In this document: positions 13,501 through 25,500 of the stretch, in pieces
Layout of the letters: the number at the start of each line of letters is the position of its first letter
How positions within the stretch are numbered: the first letter of the stretch is position 1
Assembly (NCBI GenBank): GCA_037783545.1
Contig: JBBELK010000293.1
Location: forward strand, 558,001-622,000
DNA from: Henricia sp. BOLD:AAB3569
Taxonomy: Eukaryota > Echinodermata > Asteroidea > Spinulosida > Echinasteridae
Reading direction: 5' to 3'
DNA length: 64,000 bases
The notes under the pieces: generated by a model
Databases searched by the model: none
Seen by the model: the letters and a program-made list of their open reading frames with translations, nothing else
Told to the model about the DNA's origin: nothing
Translations under genes and position numbers: made by a program

Positions 13501-16500
13501 AGTTGAATGTGATTTTCCCGTGTTTGCCTCTTGTGACATAGTGACCTTGGTCATGAATATGCATATTTTCATTAGCATAAAAACTAAAAACCTTTGTTTT
13601 AACCCCCAAAGCAATTAGCTCCAAATAGGATTTTTATGACTAACTGAGTAGAGTGGTTTTAAAGCATAGATTTCATTGATAAAAATCCTAAATAAGGGGC
13701 CCTTTAAAATAAACCATTTATGAATGAATGAATGAATGAATGAATGAATGATTTCAGCAGCACTGACCAGAGATCTCCTCTGAGAACGTACAAATGGCAG
13801 TTCCTGGCTTCTCGCCGTACTGAATCGTTGGCTCCTCCAAACCAGAGCATTTCTCAAGAAACAACACAAGATGTTCTGTGCTGCAGCCATCTGGAATTCC
13901 ACTGAGGAACAGACATTGTTTCTTGACCAGACTAGGTTGTGGTGGCTTTTTTATAACTTGCTTTACAGTGAGATGAGCACCCCCAACTTTGTGGGTTCTC
14001 TTGGCGACGGAAGCAGCCACTGCAATGGGGGAATTGAAATAAAGAGTTCATTTGCAAAACAGATAAGCGTCACTTAAAGGAGTGTGACCAGATTTTTTTC
14101 TTCCATACCTTTCCCCGGCTTACCTCATGGGTCATAAGATTTTTGTATCATAACACCCGTCATATTTTTCTCATTACGAATCTGAATCTCCAGCGCTTTT
14201 TCCCAGGATATTGTCGAAAAACCACCAAAGTTTTGTAAACTAATTTATCGTGTCCAAAGCAGCCTAGTACCCTGGCTTTATTTACGCAAGTCACTACAAA
14301 GCACTATACACCCGACTATGAATTTTTCCGCTGGTGGCACTGTACTGTTTTGTCTGCTCTTTACTTAGACTGGTTTCCACTCCACACATTCCACATACAA
14401 TGAATGAATATAAGATTAATTTGTTGTCTGTGGAATATGTGGAGTTCGTTTCAACGTCAGTTCAAAAATGAGTCAATAAAAGTCTTTTTCTAGTGCTTTG
14501 CATGGAGGTTCCAATGCGAGTAGAAATTATACTACAGCTATATTAGTATTAGCACTATGAAATATAGTCGGAAAAGCCAACTTTAGTCATGTCAGTCTGA
14601 TTTCGAGTTCTGGTATGGAAGCGAAACAGCGCCTTAAATGTTACAATGTAAAATCTTGTAATTAATGGAAAAATGAATTCAATGTAAAATATGACGAGTT
14701 GACAGGTTGAAGAGAAAATTCACTTCATATTTATTCTGGAAGAAAATTCTCTGTTAAAGTTGCATTGCCCGTGTTTCGGTGAAAGGATTTTAAAAAATGA
14801 ATTTACACAAGCGAACGAATTTAGAAAGCTTACGTGTCTCTGTAACGAAAAATATCAAAAACTTAAATTTCCGACGTCGGGAATTGGAGATACAAGCCTT
14901 TTTATTGAAACGTGCTTCACATGTTGTACATGTGCGCGTACGCTCATATGTACATAGTATGTGTACAATGTATGCGCACATGTACATTTACGTCATAACC
15001 CTGTCGATTAAATGACCTGCCAGCCTTTTAATCATTTTTTTTTTTTTTTAATCGATTGGCATTAATCCTTGACGGATTTTTACGTTCTTGGTACCAAATG
15101 AAAGCTGATAACTTTTTCTATTCTAGAAAAATACCTATTTAACTTTTTTTTAAAAATTGTACGCCCAAATCGGCCCAAACACGGGCAGTGCAACTTTAAC
15201 AAAATACTAAACAGCTAAGAGCAAGTTCGGGCGGGCGACTATAGTTAACTAGACCATTGTCAGTACGGAGCATACAACTCTATGATACGGAGCATGCGGA
15301 GCATGCATGGTTTGACTAGCTAGTCTGATAACTAGACTAACCTACCCCCGGGGCTTGGTTCCTCTAGTCAGACTAGCTAGTCAAACCACGCAGCGTTCGG
15401 ATGGCATCTACATCCTATGGTTTAGTCTATAACTATAGTCGCCCGCCAAAACTTGCTCCTACATGTACATGTACATGTAGATGTTACCCGAACGCTGCGT
15501 GGTTTGACTAGCTAGTCCGACTTGAGGAACCAAGCTCCGGAGTAGGTTAGTCTAGTTAACTCTAGTCGCCCGCCCGAACTTGCTCTAAGCCGTTTACCGG
15601 TAGGACAAAATTTATTTACAATTTTTGCAAATAATGTTTTGTAGGTTTTGTGCTAAGCAAATTTCTGTGCTTAACAGGTCCAAGAAATTGGCACCCAGGG
15701 GTTAAATTTTAGGAATGCCAAAAAGCAAATGCACACCTAATGCCATCTGACGTTTTATGGGATTTTCCAAAAGTTATGTAACAAATGTCTGGCAGACCCG
15801 GCCACAGAACTCCATTAAAAACTAGAACGGAAACGGGACGCGCATAACCGCCCCTTCTCATTAGCATAATTTTGGGCACCTTCATTTGCTTAGTTTTAGG
15901 CACCATTTTGAGCACTTCCCCATTTAATTACATGTAAAACCTCCCGCATGCGCACTTTCTCAGTGTTTGTGACGATCATGCGTGTTAATGTTTGAACACA
16001 AAACGTGCTACACACACACGCGCGCGCGTTCAAAACCGCCTGAAACCGGTTTTTATGATGTGCCATTAAATAACACAGTCGTTTCTTATCTAGCTGTTAA
16101 TATAAATCTGTGGGCAGACCCAACAAAGTCACCAACATAAGACAAAATTGGTGCAGATGAAATTTACATAAATGGTGTGAAATTTCACTGGTGAGTGGTG
16201 GCTAATGCATAGTTCCGATTTTGCCCAGTTAACCCCACCCCCTTGGATATTGTTGCTATGGCTCATCGTCAACACACAACGCACAAAGCAATGGGACTTT
16301 CAACGGAAAGCACAGATTCATTGGAGAAAACTCAAAGGTATTCATGTTTCAGGGTCAACAGTTATCTTAGAACACACCGAGTAAAGGGCCAGTAATACAG
16401 AGATGTCATATCATGAAATACGTGCTTTCGTACCTTTGAACAATTAACAAAACAACCGGCCTTGAAACCAAAAATTCACCTGGATCATTGCATACAACAC

Positions 16501-19500
16501 TGTACAAATTGTATGGGGCAGAACATCGCGTGAGACAGTACACTTTGACCTATGTGGGTGATATCTTCTAGCTCTGTTGTGATTGGTCGGCAGGTTCGGT
16601 TGATTGACAGGTCGGAACTATGCATTAGCAAAATATTGGCAGTTGCCAAAATGGGCATTTCTTATATATTGGAAAAGATACTGCACAGGAGTTGACTTGC
16701 ACTAAAAAGGTATGGCAGTCGTACCAATGGTTAACAAAATCTACAGCAAAATTCGTTTGCAGAATGGGTTCATGCAAAGCTGACCTGATGATAGCCTTGT
16801 CCAAGAGCTGTGAAGTGTGAATCCGTGAAGAATTGGCCTGTATGCTATGCAGTTAAAGTGCGACACCGCGCGGTGAACTGTAGCCAACTGCAAAATAGTC
16901 TGATTACCGAAATATCTTGGTCTAGAACCAGACTGACACACATGAGGCTTTCTGTACACGACGTGTTTTATGAGCGGAGACTCTTTATGCTAATTTTCAA
17001 AAGGAGAGCACCGAAAAGAAAAAAAAGTCATCAACTTGCAATTTGTCTGTTGCTTTATTCAAACTACATTTACCGTTATTTCCTCAGTTGTAACAGATCT
17101 AGGTCAAGCGAAGTCGCCATGCGTTGTGCACGCCTACACAACAACAACATGGCGTGTACAGACATTTTGTTTACAACTCGGCGCCGCACGATATAAAAAT
17201 AGTGAACTCTGATTGTTGGGGACAAAAGGGGTTGTTCTGTGGGCGTGGTTAGTAATTTGCCTACTTTATCGCCTCTGGAGGGCGCTGTTTACGGGGTCCG
17301 TAAAACCGGAAGAGTTGGACCCGTTGAAGACGAAACGGGATTTTTATTGTCATCTTTGCTGGATAATATCATCAAATATCAACCTCGTCGAGCCTGTTTG
17401 TGACCCCGAATGGAAGTGACGATAACTGTTTAACTAGCCAAAATAAGCAGTGGTGGTAAAAACTGCACAAGGAGCCATTTTGGTTTTGTACTTTCACTTG
17501 TTTTCACTTGTTTTCACGTCAAGTTTGTAACCCGTATATATCGTTTTTGTGTGTGAACCATGGACTTGAGAACTTCTAGACTGGTTCACGTTACATGAGT
17601 AACGACCCACACTTGATAGTTCATCATATTGCCTTGTCGTATAACTGTATGCTATACCTCTGTAGTGTCTTCTGGACTAGTGCAGCAAACTAATTAATAG
17701 GATTATTGCAGTGCACAACTGTGGAGGCTCGTTTTGTACGACAAGTGGCTCATGCAAGCAGTATCTTTATAGGAGAAGTAAGGTATTGAATTACAGTACA
17801 GTATGTGCACCACTGCTCCGGGATTTAGATTACTTGCATGTTGGATAAAATAAACCAGAAATGAACCGTATTCAGAAGTGACAAGTGTCAGTAACAGACA
17901 GTGGTCAAGTGTATGCAGTGAGTAAATCCACCACCAGGTTTCGGCACATTTCTGTACAAAACCAAAAGGTTACTGAATGACCATTGTGGATACAAGTATT
18001 TTGTAAAAATTGTCAAACAAAATACATAAATAAACAGCAAAGATGAGCAACCACGGCAGTGAAGGTGGCGCGGTGGATCAAGATGAAGACAATAAAGAAA
18101 AGCTTACTAGGCTGTGTAAGTCACGGGGTGGCCATATTGCAAATGTGAAGAAAAAGTTCAAAGATTTTCAAGATTGTAGCAAACATGACTTAGAAGTGGT
18201 AAGAGAGAGTCTTGCCTCACTAGAAACTGCAGTTTCGAAATATCAAGACGTACATGCGCAATGTGTTTGCCTAGCTTCACAAGTAGACAAAGGCAAATTA
18301 CCTAAATTTGAAGCTGATCTAAAAGAAATTGACGACGCATTGCAAGAGGCCCGGCATCAGTATAGTGAACTGGTGGCTATGTCAAAGGATGATGTGGCTC
18401 CAAATGACAGTGCCTCACAGTGCAACACTAATGTTTCGGCCCATTCATTAGCATCTAGCACCAGAGCTAAGACTGCGGCAAAGAGGGCAGCGCTTCAAGT
18501 TAAGTCAAAATTCCTGAAACAACAGCAGGCATTAGAACAAAATCAGTTGAGGCTAAAAACCCAAATGGATGAAGAGCTTCTAAGGCAGAAAGCTGAAATG
18601 GAGTGTTTGCAACTTCAAACAGAAATTGAAGTGGCAATAGCTGAGGAGGAGGCCTTAGACAAGTACATGGGTTCACCAGTGTACCATACTGTAGTGCAAC
18701 CAGTCATGGGGGATCAGTCATCGCCATGTTTTCATGCAACCGCAATCAAGTCAACAGAGTCTGACAATGGTGAAGAGCAGTCCTCCCCAGATCAGCCCGA
18801 AGCCGAGGCTGCAGTACAGAAACCAGAAATAGGTTGTACGAAAGGCAGTGGTATTCAGAGTTCAAATCTTAACCGACTGGAAGAGCCTTGGCGGAATTTA
18901 AGTGAAACGGAAAGTGCTTTTCTTACGCTGCAGCGACAGATGTTGGATGTTATGAACCTCCCAAAGACCACTTTGATGTCTTTTGATGGCAATCCCATAA
19001 ATTATTGGGCATTCATTAATTCCTTCGACAGTTGTGTGGGGAATTCCTCTGTTAGTGATGGAGCCAAACTTAACAGACTCTTTGAGTATTGTAAAGGAAA
19101 GGCTGCACATGTTATCAAACCATGTGCAATGATGAATCCTTCAGAGGGATATGCCAAGGCCCGAGTACTCCTCAAGGAGAGATTCGGCAATGAATTCACG
19201 ATTTCACAAGCATGGGTTGACAAAGTGTGTGAAGGCCCGGCATTAAAAGCAAACAATGCAGAGGCCCTGCAAGATTTTTCGGATGATGTCCGAGGCTGTA
19301 TGGAAACGCTAAAGGCGATAAACAAATTGAGCGAGATTGACTCACGTGTCAGAATGGTAAAAGTAATGGAAAGACTTCCATTTTATCTGCAGTCCCGTTG
19401 GCGCAAAGAAGCAGTCAAAACGATGGACATCACTGGTGACTATCCTAACATTGACAGATTAGCCAAATTCCTCAGCACGGCTGCAAAGGAGGCCAATGAT

Positions 19501-22500
19501 CCCGTATTTGGTTCCCTAAACACCAAATTTAGGGATTACAAAATATCTGGAAAGTCTGGAAATACAAAGCCAGGGGCAGCATTTAATGTTCATGCTGAAG
19601 ATCGTACTATGCAGACACAATCATCAGCTTCAAGCAAAGGAAGACAATTTGGTGCGCCAAAGACAAATAGTCAAGCAGTGAAACCATGTCATCACTGTGG
19701 GGGAAATCACCGCCTCCCTGCGTGTGAAGAGTTCAAGAAAATGTCCCCACAAAACAGAATGGAACTGGTGAAATGCAAAAGGCTTTGCTTCAATTGCCTG
19801 CTGGCCAGTAATCATGTAGCTCGTTGGTGCCGAAAAGGGAGTGATTGTGGAAAACAGGGTTGCACCAAGCGCCACTCAACTTTACTGCATGATGCAATGC
19901 AGTTCGCCATTAATGAGTCTGTCCATAGGGACGAACATAATAAAATCAACGCCAGAGAAAATGCCCCTAAAGAGGACGCACCTAAGATCGCTGCAAAAAG
20001 TTGCGTATGTGGCCCTTCTGACCAGGAACCAGTAAGAATAGTTCTGCCCATTGTGGCTGTTAATGTACGAGGTAAAGGTCAACAAGAATTTGTCCGCACA
20101 CATGCACTGCTGGACCCTGGCAGCAATAAAACATTTTGCTCCCAGGCATTGTTGGATCAGTTGGGGCTTAAGGGTGAGAAGACCACGCTGTCGCTGGAAA
20201 CGCTGAAGGAAGGTGGTTATTCTGAAGCCTTTAAAGTGGCACTGGAGGTGACTGGAACTATTGGCAAAAAGGGGAAAAGAAAGGTTATCCAGATGCCCAT
20301 AGTGTACGCGTTAGCATCGTTCCCATCACTGAAAAATTGCGTAGTTACGTCAGCTGACATAGAGGAGTGGAAACATCTCAAAGACATAAACTTGCCGAGA
20401 GTGAGTGATACTGAGGTGACTCTTCTCATAGGTCAAGATGTCCCACAGGCACTCACCCCACTAGAAGTGAGAAGGGGCAATGACAGTGAGCCTTATGCTA
20501 CGAGATCTGCCCTTGGATGGTCTGTAAATGGCCCAGTCGGTAAAAAATCCCAACAGAAGAACGCAACTTGTCATTTCATTCAGGCATGTGTGCAACCAGA
20601 CGTTAGCCTGGAAGCGCAAGTTGAGCAGTTCTGGAAGGTCGACACACCCCAGATACTTGCAGGAAGCATCCCCGAGTTGTCTGTTAATGACAAGAAGGTG
20701 ATTGGTATCTGGGAAAGTTCACTGACTATGGATAAGGGGCACTACCAGATGGATATTCCCTTTGAGGTACATCCACTAGAGTGGCCAGACAATCGGGTCC
20801 TCGCTGAAAAAAGGCTACAGAGTCTTGGAAAGCGCCTAGCCAAAGACCCTGAAATGCACAAAAGATACGAGGCTGGGATCCAAGATCTACTGGCTAAGGG
20901 TTATGCAGAGCATGTTCCAACTAATGAAGTTGATGCCTCACCAGGAAGGACCTGGTATTTGCCCCATCACAATGTGGTCAACCCTAACAAACCCGAAAAG
21001 CTGCGCATAGTCTTCGACTGTGCTGCTGAATATGAAGGAACGTCACTAAATAAGAACGTCATGCAGGGTCCGGATATGACCAACAAATTGTTAGGTGTAC
21101 TGGTGAGGTTTAGGGAGCACAAAGTGGCAGTGATGGGTGATATTGAAGCTATGTTCCACCAAGTCAGGATCTCTCCACACCACCGAGATGTTGTGAGATT
21201 TTTGTGGTGGAGAGATGGAAACATAGCCAACCAATCTGAAGTCTACAGAATGGCTGTCCACCTCTTTGGAGGTGTTTGGTGTCCGAGCTGCGCGAGCTAC
21301 GCTCTTCGCAGAACAGCTGAAGACAACAGGGATGGGTTTATATCTGAAGCCGTCACCACCGTCTTGGAGAACTTCTATGCAGATGACTGCTTGAAGTCGG
21401 TCGACACGGAAAACGAGGCGATACATCTCGTTGAAGAGCTGTGCAAGCTTCTTGCTTTGGGTGGATTCCGGCTCACTAAATGGGTGTCTAACAGCCGAAA
21501 GGTCGTCGAATCTATCCCACCAGATGAAAGGGCCAAAAGTACGAAGGCGGTTTACCTTGATAAGGGCCTGCTACCTGTGGAGAGAGCGCTCGGCGTTCAT
21601 TGGGATACCGACTCAGATGTGTTTGGTATCAGGATAAAGCCAAAGGAAAAAGGATGTACCAGACGAGGCCTCTTAAGTGTTGTGAGCTCGGTCTACGATC
21701 CTCTGGGCTTTGTTTCCCCATACTTACTTCGCGCGAAAATGATCCTCCAAGATGAATGTAGGAAAGGGAAAGGCTGGGATGATACGCTTGAACCGGAAAA
21801 TCTTGAGAAATGGATGAAGTGGCTGCACGAGCTTCCCAAATTGGAGGATTTTAGTGTCCCACGGTGTGTGATATCTGAAGGATTTGGAGAACCTTTGAAG
21901 ATCCAGCTGCATCATTTTTGCGATGCCTCTACTGTCGCGTATGGGGCGGTGTCTTACATGAGACTCATCAATGAGGAGGGGCATATCCACACTTCGTTTC
22001 TTTTGGGAAAATCGAGACTGGCTCCCGTAAAACCAATGACCGTCCCAAGACTCGAGCTCTCGGCCGCTGTAATGGCTGTGAGAATGGACAGTATGCTTCG
22101 TCGGGAAATGAGACTAGAAGTTCAAGAAACCACCTTCTGGACTGACAGTATGATCGTCTTGGCATACATTAAGAATACGTCAAGGCGATTTCACACCTTT
22201 GTTGCAAATAGAGTGAGTGTGATCCATGACGGGTCTTTACCAGAGCAGTGGAGGTACATAGACACGACTTCCAACCCGGCAGATGATGCCTCCCGAGGGC
22301 TTGATGCTCACCAAATGCTGTCCCAATCAAGATGGAAACAGGGGCCGGAGTTCTTGTCAAAGGATGAGACGGCCTGGCCGGTGGACCCTGAAGTATCTTC
22401 AGATCTACCCGACGATGACAAGGAAATAAAGCGAAATGCTAAGGCATGCGCCATGATTGCAGTTACTGTAGATGCCATTGATAAGCTGCTGAAGAGATTC

Positions 22501-25500
22501 TCCTGCTGGCATCGCTTGAAGAAGGCTGTCGCCTGGCTAATGCGATTCAAGCGGTGGCTCTGCAATCACAGGCAGTTGGAACCACAAGCATCCCTTCAGG
22601 TGGATGAATTACAGGCAGCTGAGAGAGCGATCATATCAAACCTGCAGGGAAAGTACTTCCGTGAGGAAGTTAGTGCTCTCAAAACAGAAGGGCGTATTTC
22701 CAAGAAGAGCGCCATCCAAAGTCTTGACCCCTTTCTTGATGGCCAGGGTCTGCTGCGCATTGGAGGAAGGTTGCAGGCCGCACCACTTACGAACGATGCA
22801 AAGCACCCACTGATAGTTCCCAGAGAGCATCATGTAGCTGAACTTATCGTCAAGCTCTACCACGAGAAGACAGCACACTCGGGCAAGGAGTACGTGCTAT
22901 CTCGGTTGAGAGAAAGGTTTTGGATTCCGAGAGCACGTCCACTTATAAACCGTGTGCTACGTGGATGTGTTACCTGCAAGAGAATTAGTGGGAAATTGTG
23001 TACACAGAAAATGGCGGACCTGCCAAAGGACCGAGTCACCCCTGGTGATCCTCCCTTTACGTTTACTGGAGTCGACTGTTTTGGACCTTTCCTCGTCAAG
23101 AGAGGGAGAAGCCAAGAAAAGAGGTACGGTTGCTTGTTTACGTGCCTAACGACAAGAGCTGTACATTTGGAGAAACTCGCACAACTGGACTCTGACTCAT
23201 TCATCAATGCCCTGGTAAGGTTTGCAGCAAGGAGGGGAATGCCGAGGAGAATCCGCTCCGACAATGGGACAAACTTTGTCGGCGGTGAACGGGAACTCAG
23301 AGAGTCCATAAAGAAGTGGAATCAAAGTAACAAGACCAAGGAGTACCTTCTAGTGAATGGGATTGATTGGCAGTTCAATCCTCCGGCCGCTTCTCACATG
23401 GGTGGTATCTGGGAGCGCCAGATCAGAACGGTACGCAAGGCCATCAACTCAGTACTAAAGGATCAGGTTCTAGATGAAGAACGCCTGGATACCTTGTTTT
23501 GCGAGGTAGAATCCATTGTAAATGGGCGCCCGATCACTCCTGTGTCCGACAACCCACAGGACCTGGAAGCTTTGACTCCCAACCACCTGTTGCTTCTCAG
23601 AGCCGGTCAACCTGCAGCGATGGGAAACTTTTTCAAGCAGGATGCCTATGGGCGGCGTTGGAGACACGTGCAGCTCCTTGCGGATCAGTTCTGGAAACGC
23701 TGGGTAAAGGAGTATCTCCCTACTCTGCAGCAAAGACGCAAGTGGACTGAGCCGCAGAGGAACCTCGTCGCGGGAGACGTTGTGCTAGTTATGGACGAGT
23801 CCACACCTAGGAGGAACTGGCCGTTGGGACTCATCCTGAAGACTTTCCCTGGCAAGGATGGGTTAGTGCGGATAGCTGAAGTCAAGACCAGGCGGAACAG
23901 TTTCGTGAGGCCTGTGGACAAACTGTGCCTGCTGGAATCCCAAGGATGAGAATCACAACAGTCGGGGTTTAAGGCCAGAATAATGCCTCCCGACTGGGGG
24001 TGTACGACGTGCTCTGCCCCATAAATCTCATCAACCAACGGTAGCAGTAAACAAGTCTACCATGCAGCTTGAGGAACAGTTTGCTTTGATCGGTTCAAGT
24101 TAGAGCCAAATTATGTGACCTGACAGTTATATTTGTTTGTAAACAGTTTGCTAAAATTAAGTCTTGTACTTGTTATCCAGAGACAGTGGTGCTCTAGTTG
24201 ATACAATGTTGTTTATTTAAAGTGTTTGTAAATGTTCACTTGTTAATGTTCACATTTAAGGGGCCGGAATGTTGGGGACAAAAGGGGTTGTTCTGTGGGC
24301 GTGGTTAGTAATTTGCCTACTTTATCGCCTCTGGAGGGCGCTGTTTACGGGGTCCGTAAAACCGGAAGAGTTGGACCCGTTGAAGACGAAACGGGATTTT
24401 TATTGTCATCTTTGCTGGATAATATCATCAAATATCAACCTCGTCGAGCCTGTTTGTGACCCCGAATGGAAGTGACGATAACTGTTTAACTAGCCAAAAT
24501 AAGCAGTGGTGGTAAAAACTGCACAAGGAGCCATTTTGGTTTTGTACTTTCACTTGTTTTCACTTGTTTTCACGTCAAGTTTGTAACCCGTATATATCGT
24601 TTTTGTGTGTGAACCATGGACTTGAGAACTTCTAGACTGGTTCACGTTACATGAGTAACGACCCACACTTGATAGTTCATCATATTGCCTTGTCGTATAA
24701 CTGTATGCTATACCTCTGTAGTGTCTTCTGGACTAGTGCAGCAAACTAATTAATAGGATTATTGCAGTGCACAACTGTGGAGGCTCGTTTTGTACGACAA
24801 GTGGCTCATGCAAGCAGTATCTTTATAGGAGAAGTAAGGTATTGAATTACAGTACAGTATGTGCACCACTGCTCCGGGATTTAGATTACTTGCATGTTGG
24901 ATAAAATAAACCAGAAATGAACCGTATTCAGAAGTGACAAGTGTCAGTAACAGACAGTGGTCAAGTGTATGCAGTGAGTAAATCCACCACCAGGTTTCGG
25001 CACACTGATTGTATGTTATGTAAGATATGAATATTTATAACCACTCGGGTTTTGCATAAGTAATTGTGTCGGATTTAGAACGAAGATATGAAGAAACACA
25101 TAACATGTCGTGTACAGAAAGAACAAGGCTGTGATTCAGCCTTGATTGTGTCAGTCTGGTTTCCAGACCAAGATATTTTGGTAACCAGACTATTTTGCAG
25201 ATGTGTACAGTTCACCGCGCGGTGTCGCACTTTCGCTGCATAGCATACTTCACGGATTCACACGTCACAGCCCTTGGACAAGGCTAACTCAAGGACAGAG
25301 CTGACCATACCTGAATTTTTTATTAATTTGTTTTTCTTCAAAATTTATTTCCATGCTTTCAATAATATAATGAATATTTATATACAGAGCTGTTTTAAGG
25401 AAAAGCAAGCAGGGGGCATCATTGATAAGCAATAGCTTGTGGTGAGATGCAAAACGAACAATAAGTTGGATGTGATGCAAGATCTTGTTGAATGCTTATG

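Larger units (their letters stand above)
17214..25004 (+). mobile_element. BEL/Pao LTR retrotransposon, whole-looking and young
   Basis: 7791 bp with two 735-bp LTRs (TG...CA) that look identical by eye, flanked by the 5-bp duplication CTGAT (17209-17213 and 25005-25009). One long Gag-Pol frame lies between them. Identical LTRs imply a very recent insertion. It lies antisense to the PARP14-like gene in its fifth intron, inside an older inverted-repeat element. No envelope-like frame is seen. Confidence 0.95.
16792..25286. mobile_element. Older inverted-repeat element split by the BEL/Pao insertion
   Basis: 16792-16940 and 25145-25286 are inverted copies (TAGCCTTGTCCAAG end; CACCGCGCGGTGAACTGTA core). 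Without the retrotransposon between 17214 and 25004 the element would be about 0.7 kb. A third, single arm lies at 40105-40252. No transposase is seen. Confidence 0.75.

Noticed and set aside
17213-17419. 68-codon frame in each LTR
   Set aside because: It lies inside a non-coding LTR and is duplicated with it; no retroelement protein begins there.
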